Origin: Clostridiales bacterium
GTDB lineage: Bacteria > Bacillota > Clostridia > Saccharofermentanales > Saccharofermentanaceae
DNA length: 64,000 nucleotides
NCBI GenBank assembly: GCA_017428545.1
Contig: JAFRQR010000020.1
Location: 62,001 to 126,000, forward strand
Direction of reading: 5' to 3'
Shown here piece after piece: positions 44,639 through 54,340 of the stretch. Position 1 is the first letter of the stretch, and each line of letters opens with the position of its first letter. Position numbers and translations under genes: made by a program. The notes under the pieces are model-generated. The model did not search any database. It was not told where the DNA came from and was given only the letters and a program-made list of their open reading frames with translations.

Positions 44639-46873
44639 TTACTCCGCATTATTCTTCAGACTCTCCACCATCTCCACTTTTTTCACCTTAGATGACAGTA
44701 GGAACATGGATATCACATAAGATGCAAGGGTAATGCCCACGCAGATCAGGATCGACTTCGGCGTAACATAGTTTTCGATAAAAGAGTTATACTTCGCCGT
44801 CTGCGATTCAAAGTTCAACCTGTTCAGGACCGTGCCCAGCCAGATCCCAAGAGCGATACCGATCGGCAGAAGCAGATGATATATATATGTCACGATCCGG
44901 TTGATTTCCCCGTCCCTATAGCCCAGCACCTTCAGCATCGAGATCACCGAAGTGCTCTCATTAAGAAGGATATTGACCATCAGGTATGTCGTGATGACCG
45001 AAATGATGACCGCGATCGCCGTGATCGGCATCAGAAGGTCCTTCATGCCCTGATTGATCGTCTTATCCAGCGCTTCCGAAAGAGAAGTCTTACTCACTTC
45101 TCTTAAGAGCTCCGAATCTCTATATGGCAGTTTTTCTTTGCTCATAACCAGTGTATAGGCATCTTCAGGCATAGAAAGGAGTTTATTGACAGTTGTCCTG
45201 GATGCGACCATCAAAGACTGGGATCCATTCACGAAGATCCCGTCCACGTGGACCGGATACTCTTTGAGATCAGCGATGTTCCTGATCGTAATGGTATCTC
45301 CGGCTTTTACGTGATATGCGAAGGCACTCATCTCGGAGATATAGAACTTATCCTCATCGATCGGCAATTCATTTCCATCCGTGTCGTTAACGTGGATCAT
45401 CGAAGTATCGTCGATCCCCATCAGCGTGATCAGATCCGGGTTGTCCTTGACTTCAAAGGAGGCTGCCATCACCGGTGCGCCTTTATCCGGAGTTCCGGTC
45501 TTCACACAGGATAAGAAATACTCGTATTCAAAGTCACCTGTCTCCTTCACGCTCGTATCGACATATCGCTGGATCGAGTCCACGCATGCGAAGGTAAATG
45601 CCACCAGCGTCCCGCCCAGTGCGATACCGGCGATGACCAGAAGTGTTCTGGGAAGATGGCCGAATACGGCGCGGATCTTATACTTTGTCCGGAAACTCAT
45701 CTTCGCTTTACGTAGTCCCATCTTCTTCTTTTTATTCTTCGTAAGTCCCTTGATCATGTCGATCGCTGATCCGCGCATATTGATAAGTGCAGTAATAAAG
45801 ACCGCGATCACATAGCATACCGTTGGGAGAACAAGCGCCACCAGAGAGGACTTCCAGGTTATATGTGTCACCTTATAGAAGACTTCCATCTTATCTTCGA
45901 TCAGCATATCCGAAAGAGGAGTAAGTGCCGGTATTGCCAGAACGATACCGAGAAGTCCCCCAAGGATCCCCGGGATCGCGCCCAGTACGCTATAGTGCAG
46001 AGCGAGCTCATAACGCTTATACCCGAGTGCATGAAGGACACCGATCATCTTTCTCTCGTTTCGGATCTTACGTCCAAGTACGACTGCGATCAGAAGGACC
46101 ATGAACACCATCGTTGTCGGCAGGATGATCTTCACGGTATAGCTTAATTCATCGAACTGATCTTTCGGGCTCTGGATACGGGAGTTATTACCGACATCCA
46201 CATAAGACATCGTCCCGTACGCCTCGTTAAGTGCTTTTCGAAAAGCACTTACATCAGTACTTTCTTCGTATCTTACGGCATAGACAGTCGCCATATCTTC
46301 TTGCTCATATTGAGAAAAAGCACTGTCCTTCACCACGCCGATACCAAACCGGTCACTGTCGGAGAAGGTATCCGTGATGTTTTTCAGGCAGAAAAGATAG
46401 TCAGTACGGATGACTTCGCCACAGATGTTGTACGTCCTGCCGGAGAGAGTAATGCTATCGCCGATAGAAAGATCCTGCCGCTCCATGAAAAGCCCGTTGA
46501 GAAGAATATCCGTATCCGATTCAACATCTCTTCCCTCCTGGACACGATACAGATTGATCTCTGAAGATGGAGCAAAGATACGGACCTCCGCCTCTTTCTC
46601 CTCCATACGAAGATCAATATACGGCTGTTTTTCGATCGTGACGTGATGCTGCTCCTCTAAGGCTTTTTCATCGTCGAGCGGGCGAAGCGTCATGAACTCC
46701 GCATCTTCGAGCTGCGCTTCATCCAGAAGTTTCTGAAAGCTTTCCTGCTGCACGCCATACGAGGAATCAAAAGCTACATGCAGACAGGAAACCAGCGCGG
46801 TCAGGATCGTAATGCTTAAGAAAAAGGACAGATTGCTCCGGAAATTCCGGATATATCGTTTATTCAGTACCAT
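44639..46873 (-). CDS. FtsX-type ABC permease, module 1
   Basis: 744 residues. An N-terminal helix (LSFFLSITILTALVSCL) anchors a long outer domain to about 230, then come two FtsX domains (about 245-360 and 620-740), each with three to four helices, split by a second outer domain. This is the layout of MacB/BceB-like permeases that export lipids, peptides or serve as resistance sensors. GAGGTGACGGAG precedes the ATG. The cognate ATPase is 11 bp upstream. A perfect 18-bp palindrome GTGCTTTTCGAAAAGCAC lies in it at 46231-46248. Confidence 0.88.
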   Translation of the reverse strand: MVLNKRYIRNFRSNLSFFLSITILTALVSCLHVAFDSSYGVQQESFQKLLDEAQLEDAEFMTLRPLDDEKALEEQHHVTIEKQPYIDLRMEEKEAEVRIFAPSSEINLYRVQEGRDVESDTDILLNGLFMERQDLSIGDSITLSGRTYNICGEVIRTDYLFCLKNITDTFSDSDRFGIGVVKDSAFSQYEQEDMATVYAVRYEESTDVSAFRKALNEAYGTMSYVDVGNNSRIQSPKDQFDELSYTVKIILPTTMVFMVLLIAVVLGRKIRNERKMIGVLHALGYKRYELALHYSVLGAIPGILGGLLGIVLAIPALTPLSDMLIEDKMEVFYKVTHITWKSSLVALVLPTVCYVIAVFITALINMRGSAIDMIKGLTKNKKKKMGLRKAKMSFRTKYKIRAVFGHLPRTLLVIAGIALGGTLVAFTFACVDSIQRYVDTSVKETGDFEYEYFLSCVKTGTPDKGAPVMAASFEVKDNPDLITLMGIDDTSMIHVNDTDGNELPIDEDKFYISEMSAFAYHVKAGDTITIRNIADLKEYPVHVDGIFVNGSQSLMVASRTTVNKLLSMPEDAYTLVMSKEKLPYRDSELLREVSKTSLSEALDKTINQGMKDLLMPITAIAVIISVITTYLMVNILLNESTSVISMLKVLGYRDGEINRIVTYIYHLLLPIGIALGIWLGTVLNRLNFESQTAKYNSFIENYVTPKSILICVGITLASYVISMFLLSSKVKKVEMVESLKNNAE
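46231..46248. repeat. Perfect palindrome of two AAAAGCAC words
   Basis: GTGCTTTTCGAAAAGCAC lies inside the permease gene, and a third copy is 70 bp away at 46316. It joins two copies of the genome word head to head. It is not at a promoter, so an operator role is unlikely. Confidence 0.7.
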
Positions 46874-46884
46874 ACTCCGTCACC

Positions 46885-47583
46885 TCAGATCTGAAGTTCC
46901 GAAACCGGAAGTTTCTTACTATTCATTCTGTTCTCGACGATTTTACCGTCGTGGATCCGTATGATCCGGTCCGCCATTTGAGAAATACCTTCATTGTGGG
47001 TGATGATCACGATCGTCGTTTTGTATTCGCGGTTGATCTTCTCGAGCATCGTCAGCACATCCCTGGATGATTTCGAATCCAGTGCGCCGGTCAGCTCATC
47101 GCACAGGAGGATCTGCGGATTCTTGACCAGAGCACGGGCGATCGCACAGCGCTGCTGCTGTCCGCCGGACAGTTCCCTGGGAAACTTATGCTTATGTTTG
47201 GTAAGATTCAGTGTTTCCAGAAGTTCGTCGATAGAAAGCGGATCCTTTGAGATATCCGCCACAACTTCCACATTCTCACGGACCGTCAGATCCGGGATCA
47301 GGTTATAGGATTGAAAAACAAATCCTACATGTTTTCTTCTATACTCGGAAAGCCCGCTCTTTCCTTGTGAAGTGAGTTCCGTTTCTCCGATGCGGATCAA
47401 CCCCGAATCCGGTGAATCGATCCCTCCCAGCATATTCAGAAGTGTGGATTTTCCGGAACCGGAAGGTCCTAAGATCACCGTGATCTCTCCTTTTTCTGCG
47501 GTAAAATCCACTCCGTCCATGGCACGGATCAGGCTCTCTCCGCTACCATATTGCTTCACTGCATTTTTAACTTCAATAAACAT
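46885..47583 (-). CDS. ABC ATPase of MacB/LolD type, module 1
   Basis: 232 residues from the ATG at 47583, 7 nt after AAGGAG; upstream starts crowd that site. GPSGSGKST, LSGGQQQR, LLCDELTGALD and ITHN are present; the Walker B Pro is replaced by Leu (ELTGALD). It pairs with the FtsX permease downstream. The AraC gene at 47673 is just upstream on the same strand, with a hairpin between. Confidence 0.9.
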   Translation of the reverse strand: MFIEVKNAVKQYGSGESLIRAMDGVDFTAEKGEITVILGPSGSGKSTLLNMLGGIDSPDSGLIRIGETELTSQGKSGLSEYRRKHVGFVFQSYNLIPDLTVRENVEVVADISKDPLSIDELLETLNLTKHKHKFPRELSGGQQQRCAIARALVKNPQILLCDELTGALDSKSSRDVLTMLEKINREYKTTIVIITHNEGISQMADRIIRIHDGKIVENRMNSKKLPVSELQI

Positions 47584-47672
47584 CTTCATTCTCCTTTTCC
47601 CCATTTTTGGCCACAAGAAACTCAGCCCCCAACTGAGTGAAGGTTCCTGTTTCAATCAGCTTTCATTGTTTT

Positions 47673-48677
47673 CTATGTATGTAATCGACGATATTCGGTC
47701 GGTGTCACGCCATATGTCTTCTTAAACAACGCACAGAATTTACTTGGATTGCTGTATCCTGCTTCTTCTGCCAGATCCGCGATGTTCTTTCTCGTTTTCC
47801 GAAGGTCCTCTTCCGCCTTTTGCAGCCGGACATTCTGAAGGAATGTATAGATCGGAACACCATACACTTTCCGGAAATACATCTTCAGCGCCGGTGCCGT
47901 ACAGTGGAGTTCTTCTGCCAGTTCTTCCGCCGTCAGATGTATGCTCGGATCCTGTAAGATCCGCTTTTTCGCATCTTCTGCGATCTTTCTCTGACCGGAA
48001 GTGGTATATTCACTTTTCCGAAGCGGCTCGACATCTTCGTGAAGCAGAAGATACAGAAGTCTCGTGCTCTGCATCCTCGCCCGCGGAAGATCCAAAGACC
48101 GGTCCTCGATCCCCTTTGCCAGATCCTCCACGATCAGGCGGAATTCCTGCGATGCATTTCCCAGGAAGCACTCTTTTTCTCTTTCGATCAGTTTCATACA
48201 GGCTTCTTTTGTGATGTCATAGTAAGAAAGCGTGGTCCGGTCATTTTCGCTCATGAGCTCGAAATTGAAATACAGACCGAATCCCTGATAATATTCTTTC
48301 CGGAACGTCAGAAGGACCAGGGGATCATTTTCATCGAAGCCGACCATTCCTTTATCCAGATAGGCATACTTCCCTTTCCCCCTCATGAACACTTCGACAC
48401 GTCCGTCCATACAATAGTTCAGTTTAAAGAACCGGAGCCGGTCCGTAAGAACAGGACGACGACCATCTATATGTGCACCAAATTCCAGTTCTCTTGGGAT
48501 CGTGTAGTAGAAGATCCCCATACCTTCGAATGGCATCACCACATATGCATCGACCGGTTTGTCATCACGGGGCGAAGCTTTCAATTCCATCTTAGTAATC
48601 CATTCAGAAGCACGCGAAAAATGCACTACATCATCCAATGGCACCGGGGAAACTTTTTTGACCAGATCTTCAAACAT
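47673..48677 (-). CDS. AraC-family regulator upstream of module 1
   Basis: 334 residues. The N-terminal part (to about 230) is a sensor with FKLNYCMDGRVEVFMRGKGKYAYLDKGMVG. The C-terminal DNA-binding part has LTAEELAEELHCTAPALKMYFRK, and NIADLAEEAGYSNPSKFCALFKK followed by YGVTPTEYRR. It is similar in class to regulators of ABC modules. A degenerate TetR-type site at 48720-48735 lies before it. AAGGAG precedes the ATG. Confidence 0.88.
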   Translation of the reverse strand: MFEDLVKKVSPVPLDDVVHFSRASEWITKMELKASPRDDKPVDAYVVMPFEGMGIFYYTIPRELEFGAHIDGRRPVLTDRLRFFKLNYCMDGRVEVFMRGKGKYAYLDKGMVGFDENDPLVLLTFRKEYYQGFGLYFNFELMSENDRTTLSYYDITKEACMKLIEREKECFLGNASQEFRLIVEDLAKGIEDRSLDLPRARMQSTRLLYLLLHEDVEPLRKSEYTTSGQRKIAEDAKKRILQDPSIHLTAEELAEELHCTAPALKMYFRKVYGVPIYTFLQNVRLQKAEEDLRKTRKNIADLAEEAGYSNPSKFCALFKKTYGVTPTEYRRLHT

Positions 48678-48719
48678 CTTCTGCTCCTTGCTTCGTTATG
48701 ATCGCATTGTAGCACATAA

Positions 48720-48735
48720 GTTAGCAGAAGGTTAC
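48720..48735 (-). promoter_or_regulatory. Degenerate TetR-type site before araC
   Basis: GTTAGC-AGAA-GGTTAC keeps the first half exactly and 4 of 6 bases in the second. It lies about 40 bp upstream of the start codon, near a TACAAT -10. Weak evidence. Confidence 0.4.
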
Positions 48736-48765
48736 TCCATTTGAACAAAAATAGCCCGAATGATA

Positions 48766-49266
48766 TCACAATAATGTACAGATCCAGGCAAGCAGTGCAC
48801 ATGCCGGAAAAAAGCAGATCACATGGGTAATATGTGTCTTTTTATTGTACCCGAACAGGCTCCTGTTATAGACAGATCCAACCTGCGGATAGTAATGGGT
48901 AAAGAATCCGAACCCCTGATTACAAAGAAGCACCCAGTCAAAGAAGATCACATCAAATGCCTTAAGCAAAAGCAGCATGACCAGAAATCTTACGAAAAAC
49001 TGCCAGAAGCCGTATTCATTCTTTATGCCGTCCCATGCACCCAGAATAACAGCACCGCCCATTAGAACCAGCGATAGCGCTGCCATAACATAGCCCACAG
49101 CGTGCTGTCCCTTAAACCGTTCCGGGACATAGTCAGGTGTCACCTCAATGGCTTCTTTGGGAGCGGAAGAGAAAAATTTCTTGTCCTGGATAAACCCGAC
49201 GCCACTCCAGAGCATCAGAAAAAGTCCCGCCATCATCACAAGTGAAAGTAAAATCGTAATCAGCAT
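48766..49266 (-). CDS. Small four-helix membrane protein
   Basis: 166 residues from the ATG at 49266, after AAAGGAGA; the in-frame start at 49296 would overlap the operator region. Four hydrophobic segments are visible at about 2-22, 57-77, 90-108 and 145-164. I do not recognise the family. A strong TetR-type operator and promoter precede it, so it belongs to the regulon, and it lies between AraC and the second FtsX module. Confidence 0.7.
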   Translation of the reverse strand: MLITILLSLVMMAGLFLMLWSGVGFIQDKKFFSSAPKEAIEVTPDYVPERFKGQHAVGYVMAALSLVLMGGAVILGAWDGIKNEYGFWQFFVRFLVMLLLLKAFDVIFFDWVLLCNQGFGFFTHYYPQVGSVYNRSLFGYNKKTHITHVICFFPACALLAWICTLL

Positions 49267-49304
49267 AACTATATCTCCTTTATCACTATTATCCATGCAA
49301 CAGT

Positions 49305-49359
49305 GTTAGCATCTGCTAACCACATAGGCTATAATGCCACTTACTCATCAGGATGGCAA
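49305..49359 (-). promoter_or_regulatory. Promoter and operator of the small membrane protein gene
   Basis: TTGCCA (49359-49354), 17-bp spacer and CATTAT (49336-49331) on the - strand, then GTTAGC-ATCT-GCTAAC at 49305-49320, placed across the start region. Confidence 0.8.
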
Positions 49360-49430
49360 CCCTCCAAATATTGCGACTTATCGAATCATCAGATAAAATA
49401 GTTCCGGCTATGGTTTCCGGCCAAAGATCA

Positions 49431-49463
49431 GGTCCCTTGAAACCGGATGGATTTCAAGGGACC
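49431..49463. other. Perfect hairpin after the second FtsX permease gene
   Basis: GGTCCCTTGAAA (49431-49442) and TTTCAAGGGACC (49452-49463) are perfect 12-bp arms. There is no clear T-run on the - strand, so it may be a stabiliser or weak terminator. Confidence 0.6.
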
Positions 49464-49514
49464 TATTTACAAGAGAGAGAGGGAATATGTTCTTTTCGTA
49501 TTTGAAAGAGAATA

Positions 49515-51779
49515 CTATTCTCTATTCTTCAGTGCCTCGGTCATATCGATCTTACGGACATGTTTAACATGGATCGCATTCGTGATAAGACAGGTTGCCG
49601 TACCAAGCACGACGATGATCGCCATGACAAGCGGAGTTACACGGAAGTAGAAGAAACCGCTCATCGAGTTAAGCATACCGGGCCAGATCTTACCGATCAG
49701 GAAATACTGAAGAGGCAGGAAAAGAATCACGGAAAGAATAATGATCCACTGTGTCTGAGAAAGATACAGCTTATTCACTTCTTTATTGCGGTATCCGAAT
49801 ACTTTCAGAAGTGAGATATTCAGCGCATTCTTGTCAATGACCATCTTTGTGAGCATGAACATGACGATGACATAACAGATGATTCCGACCGCAGTAAGCA
49901 TTACGATCAGGGAGGCCATAAGGGTCTTCATCTGCTTGGCGCTGTCTGCCACCTTCTCTTTTGTCACTACCGTGGATACGAAGCGTTCATCGATTCCAGA
50001 GATCTCACCATCGGCAAAAACAGTATTATAGTAGCCTTCTTCTTTTTCAAGATAAGTATTCAGTGTTTCCTGGGATGTAAACACATAAACTCCGAGTTCA
50101 AAATCGGCAACTTCCACAATCTTGGCATTCCACTTATGAAGTGTCAGTTTATTATCGAGCTCGATGGTGTCACCTTTATGAATACCGAGTTTTGCCGCCA
50201 TAATATCAGAGATGATGATCTCATCCTCTCCAAGGGAAGCTACGTTGAAATCCTTCAAATACTTCGTATCACTACTGATACCGAGAACATTTACCGGAAG
50301 CATTCTGCCGTTATACTCGGTTTCGTAGGTGCTTATCGTATCCTTTTCCACATCGGAAGGCAGGACCGAAGGATCCGGAAGCGGTGCTTTAAGAACATAC
50401 TGATATTCAGATACCGCCGAATCCGGAAGGCTGTCGATATATTTATCGAAGGAGGAACGCATGCCCAGACCGAACATACAAAGAAGGCCTGCAAGGAAAA
50501 CACCGATGATCAGGGAAATATACTGTCCCTTGCTTCGAACGACCGTACGGACACGGAAACGGTTGAGGAATCCGAGTTTTTTCATCTCATGGGCATTCTT
50601 GACGCGCTTTTCTTTTTTCGTGTCTCTGCGAATCAGGCGAAGCGGTGTAAGATTGAGTTTTCTGCCGAATACGATCAGGTTGATCAGAATCACTGCAAGG
50701 ATCGGGAATCCGATCATGAAAGCAACTCTGACAGGATCGATCGTATAGAGCATTTTCGGACAAACATAATAGTCGTAAACACTCTGTGTCGGAAGCTTAT
50801 ATACGAAAGACAAAGCCAGCGCCATACCGATACCCGTAGAAATCAGTGTAACCAGTACAGGGATCGTCAGATAATGACGAAGGATAGTCTTTTTCTTATA
50901 ACCTGTAGCAATCAGGACACCGACAAACGAACACTCATCCTCGAATGTATGCACCGACACAAGTGCAAAGAGGAAAGCGACGATCACCATGGCAAGGACC
51001 ATGAAATATGTGGCCATATTGATGTTCAGTTCCATTTTGGAGATCATGTTATTGACTCGGTTGTTATCTCCGATAGCGCAGAAATCGGAAAGTACACCTT
51101 TGTCACCCAGCTTCTTAATGATATCTCTGTTTTCCTGGTTGACCTCTTCTCTGGTAAGCTCGTTTTTAAACTTATAAGCATACTGATAGGTCATCTTCTC
51201 TTCATCGAGAGTAGAGAAGAATCCGTCGCTGACGATCGAAACACCGAAGACTTCACGATCTGCCAGAAGATCTCCCAATTCCTTGAAACTGACGATATAC
51301 TCGGGAAGACCGATAATGCCGGAAACTTCCATATCCTCAGATCCGACCAGGATCTTGTCTCCGAGATCAAGGTCACGGGCTTCGCAATAAAGGCGATCCA
51401 GAGCGATCTCATTATCGCTGTCCGGCAGGTTTCCTTCCAGTACAAAAGGAATGTCAATGGACTGGCGCATTTTGAACACACGGATTTCCGATTCATCCGA
51501 GGACAAGAGATCAGCATACGGCTGATACTCAAGTTCGAGAGAATCTCCTAAAAGATTAGAGACCTCGGCTTTGTCCATAGGTACGGAAAGTGCGAAAAAT
51601 CCGTCTTCCAGGCGATTATTCTCTTCCATATCATGGAACGCTTTCCGGATACCCTGATTACCTACCACATATGCGGCAGACAGAGCTATCACAAGAATAA
51701 TGAATAACGCGATTCCACCATAGATGCCAAGGTTTCTTTTTAAGAATCGGGGAAGTCTTTTCCTTAGTACATTTTTCAT
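49515..51779 (-). CDS. FtsX-type ABC permease, module 2
   Basis: 754 residues. An N-terminal helix, a long outer domain, and two FtsX domains around 260-370 and 630-750 with the pattern ITMTEALKNRE at the end, shared with module 1 (KVEMVESLKNN). It is a paralog of 44639-46873 at moderate similarity. AGAGGTG precedes the ATG, and its ATPase is 20 bp upstream. Cargo unknown. Confidence 0.88.
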   Translation of the reverse strand: MKNVLRKRLPRFLKRNLGIYGGIALFIILVIALSAAYVVGNQGIRKAFHDMEENNRLEDGFFALSVPMDKAEVSNLLGDSLELEYQPYADLLSSDESEIRVFKMRQSIDIPFVLEGNLPDSDNEIALDRLYCEARDLDLGDKILVGSEDMEVSGIIGLPEYIVSFKELGDLLADREVFGVSIVSDGFFSTLDEEKMTYQYAYKFKNELTREEVNQENRDIIKKLGDKGVLSDFCAIGDNNRVNNMISKMELNINMATYFMVLAMVIVAFLFALVSVHTFEDECSFVGVLIATGYKKKTILRHYLTIPVLVTLISTGIGMALALSFVYKLPTQSVYDYYVCPKMLYTIDPVRVAFMIGFPILAVILINLIVFGRKLNLTPLRLIRRDTKKEKRVKNAHEMKKLGFLNRFRVRTVVRSKGQYISLIIGVFLAGLLCMFGLGMRSSFDKYIDSLPDSAVSEYQYVLKAPLPDPSVLPSDVEKDTISTYETEYNGRMLPVNVLGISSDTKYLKDFNVASLGEDEIIISDIMAAKLGIHKGDTIELDNKLTLHKWNAKIVEVADFELGVYVFTSQETLNTYLEKEEGYYNTVFADGEISGIDERFVSTVVTKEKVADSAKQMKTLMASLIVMLTAVGIICYVIVMFMLTKMVIDKNALNISLLKVFGYRNKEVNKLYLSQTQWIIILSVILFLPLQYFLIGKIWPGMLNSMSGFFYFRVTPLVMAIIVVLGTATCLITNAIHVKHVRKIDMTEALKNRE

Positions 51780-51799
51780 AATGACACCTCTTCCCTTTA

Positions 51800-52498
51800 T
51801 TACCAGGCCAGATTCTTTGCAGAAATCTTAGACGGATTCATCTCGTTTTTGGTGATCCGGCCGTCTTTGAGATGGATGATACGGTCGGACATGCGGCTGA
51901 TCGCTTCGTTATGGGTTACGATCAGGATGGTCGTGTTATATTCTTTGTTTACATTCTCAATGAGTTCCAGTATTTCTTTGGATGTATCATAATCAAGCGC
52001 TCCGGTCGGCTCGTCACAAAGAAGGAGTGTCGGCGCTTTGATCAAGGCTCTTCCGATCGAAGTCCTCTGCTGCTGTCCGCCGGAAAGCTGTCTCGGGTAC
52101 TTATTCTGGTGTTCTTTCAAGCCCAGATCCTTCAGAAGTTTCTGGATATCCAGCGACTTTTTCCCCAGAAACCCGCAAACTTCAATATTCTCTTTAACGG
52201 TAAGATCCGGAATAAGGTTATAAAACTGGAACACAAACCCCAAGTGATCTCTCCTGTATTCAAGGAGTCCGTCTTTGTCATCCAGTTCGATCTTTTTTCC
52301 GTTAATGCGGATCTCACCGGAAGTGAGAGTATCGATGCCGCCAATCAGGTTAAGAAGTGTCGACTTACCTGCGCCGGACGGACCCAGAACTGTGCAGATC
52401 TCGCCCTTTTCAAGCTGGAAGTTCAGCCCTTTCAGAACATGAACGATGTTCTCGCCAATGCCATAATCTTTTTTCAAATCCTTTACTTCAACAAACAT
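51800..52498 (-). CDS. ABC ATPase of MacB/LolD type, module 2
   Basis: 232 residues. GPSGAGKST, LSGGQQQR, LLCDEPTGALD and VTHN are present. It is similar throughout to the module 1 ATPase, and keeps the normal Walker B Pro. AAAGGACA precedes the ATG. It follows ABC pair C by 101 bp with an unusually long inverted repeat between them, and no promoter is evident in that gap, so it may be read from the pair C promoter. Confidence 0.9.
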   Translation of the reverse strand: MFVEVKDLKKDYGIGENIVHVLKGLNFQLEKGEICTVLGPSGAGKSTLLNLIGGIDTLTSGEIRINGKKIELDDKDGLLEYRRDHLGFVFQFYNLIPDLTVKENIEVCGFLGKKSLDIQKLLKDLGLKEHQNKYPRQLSGGQQQRTSIGRALIKAPTLLLCDEPTGALDYDTSKEILELIENVNKEYNTTILIVTHNEAISRMSDRIIHLKDGRITKNEMNPSKISAKNLAW

Positions 52499-52525
52499 TT
52501 TCGTATGTCCTTTCTGCTGTTTTCT

Positions 52526-52581
52526 CGCGTACTATACCCGGGAAGGTGATTTTTTACCTTCACCTTCCCTTGTATAGCGCG
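52526..52581. repeat. Long inverted repeat between ABC pair C and module 2
   Basis: Nested arms CGCG/CGCG, CTATAC/GTATAG and GGGAAGGTGA/TCACCTTCCC pair over 20 bp. A T6 follows only on the + strand (52582-52587), so it would terminate antisense transcripts. On the coding strand it can act as a processing or stability hairpin. Confidence 0.75.
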
Positions 52582-52599
52582 TTTTTTCACTGTTCTTTC

Positions 52600-54339
52600 T
52601 TATTCTGTGATCTTCCAGGAAGCAGCTTCTTTTCGGTCAAGAATGAACTGCTTATAGATGCCTTCTTCCTTCACAAGTTCGTCATGCGTACCATGCTGGG
52701 CGATCCTTCCGTCATCGATCACGAAGATCTGATCGGCGTGACGCACGGTCTTAAGACGGTGCGCGATCATGATGATCGTCTTCTCCCTTGTCAGTTCCTC
52801 GATGGCCGATGTGAGCTCTGCTTCATTTTCCGGATCCACGTTCGCCGTGGCTTCATCCAGAATAATGATCGGAGAATCCTTTAAGATCGCGCGGGCGATA
52901 CTGATCCTCTGCTTCTCACCTCCGGAAAGACTTGCTCCGCCTTCTCCGATCACGGTATCGTACCCTTGAGGGAGGGTTCTTATGAAATCATCGCAGCGGG
53001 CTTTACGGGCGGCGGCAATTACTTCATCCATACTTGCATCGGGCTTACCGAAACGGATGTTATTAGCGATCGTATCTTCGAAAAGGTATACTCTCTGGAA
53101 CACGAAACTGAAGTTTTTCATTAAAGAGTCGAAACTGTAGTCTTTCACATTTCTTCCGCCCAGTTTGACTACACCTTCATCCACATCCCAGAATCGGGCA
53201 AGAAGATTGCATAGTGTCGTCTTGCCGCCTCCGGAAGGACCGACGAATGCAGTGGTAGTCTTCTCCGGGATCGTAAGAGAAACATCGTTGATGATCTTCT
53301 TCTTGTCATAGGAAAAACCGATATGCTCGACTGTGATCGAATGATCCTTCGGAGTGATCTCTTCCCCGTCAATATCCATCGGCGGCATGTCCATGATCTC
53401 TTTTGCCTTGGTAACGGCAATATTGATATTCCGCATCAGCGCAGAGAATATACCCATGATCTCGAGGCTTTCATATACCATAAAGGAGGAGATCATCATC
53501 ATGATGCAGTAAAGAAGTGACATGCTTCCATCAAAATAGAACTTCAGGGATGCCAGGCACATCAGAACACCGGTAAGTTTAGTCGTCAGTCCCTGAAGAA
53601 ATACATGAGGCATGACACAGAATTCCAGTTTGGTGTCCGTCTTCACTTTTCCTTCGATCGCTTTTTCCAGTTTTCTCGCGGTCTTATCTGTAAGGTTATA
53701 ATTCTTTACTTCTGCGATCCCCTGAACATATTCAATGACCGCTGTGACAATAGCTTCATCCGCTGCATGCTTCATCGGTGCTACGGTTTTTGTGCTTTTC
53801 TGCATGAATGTATTCCACAGTACGAAGATCACAATACCGGCAAGAAGGATCAGACCGATCCTCCAGTCGAAGGCAAATACAAAAGCAGCAATCACTGTAG
53901 TAGTGAGAATGCCTTGCGATACGACCATAACGATACGTGTCGCAATATCCGAGAGACTTTCCATAACATTGGTCGTCACATTCGTGATGGAACCAAGGCT
54001 GTTATGATTAAAAAATCCCATCGGAAGATAACGCAGATGCTCGGCGATCTCTATACGTTTATGCGCACAGGAATGATAGCCGGCCTCTGTCTGAAGCATG
54101 GTGATCTTAAGTCCGATCAGGATCTGCCCGATCACGGATATCAGCATGATACCTAAAGAAAGAAGGATCCTTTTATTCGTCATGTCATCTTCGATCACGC
54201 CCTGTGCAAAAACGGCAACAGCAGAAATTCGGAGGGCCGCAAACACGGCTTTCACCACACTGAGTATAATCGCCAGATAAAGTTTCTTTCTATCTTCTTC
54301 ATTACAGAAATCAAAGAATTTTCTTAGTGTCGAAAACAT
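52600..54339 (-). CDS. ABC half-transporter, pair C second subunit
   Basis: 579 residues from the ATG at 54339, two bases after the stop of its partner and behind GGGAGGTGG; a longer upstream frame is out of context. Six helices, then GPSGGGKTT, LSGGEKQR, ILDEATANVD and IAHR. DEATANVDPENE is intermediate between the two subunit classes. Catalytic residues intact. Confidence 0.9.
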   Translation of the reverse strand: MFSTLRKFFDFCNEEDRKKLYLAIILSVVKAVFAALRISAVAVFAQGVIEDDMTNKRILLSLGIMLISVIGQILIGLKITMLQTEAGYHSCAHKRIEIAEHLRYLPMGFFNHNSLGSITNVTTNVMESLSDIATRIVMVVSQGILTTTVIAAFVFAFDWRIGLILLAGIVIFVLWNTFMQKSTKTVAPMKHAADEAIVTAVIEYVQGIAEVKNYNLTDKTARKLEKAIEGKVKTDTKLEFCVMPHVFLQGLTTKLTGVLMCLASLKFYFDGSMSLLYCIMMMISSFMVYESLEIMGIFSALMRNINIAVTKAKEIMDMPPMDIDGEEITPKDHSITVEHIGFSYDKKKIINDVSLTIPEKTTTAFVGPSGGGKTTLCNLLARFWDVDEGVVKLGGRNVKDYSFDSLMKNFSFVFQRVYLFEDTIANNIRFGKPDASMDEVIAAARKARCDDFIRTLPQGYDTVIGEGGASLSGGEKQRISIARAILKDSPIIILDEATANVDPENEAELTSAIEELTREKTIIMIAHRLKTVRHADQIFVIDDGRIAQHGTHDELVKEEGIYKQFILDRKEAASWKITE

Positions 54340-54340
54340 C

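Noticed and set aside
46231..46248. Operator function for the perfect palindrome GTGCTTTTCGAAAAGCAC
   Set aside because: It lies well inside a coding region and is better explained as two joined copies of the dispersed octamer.
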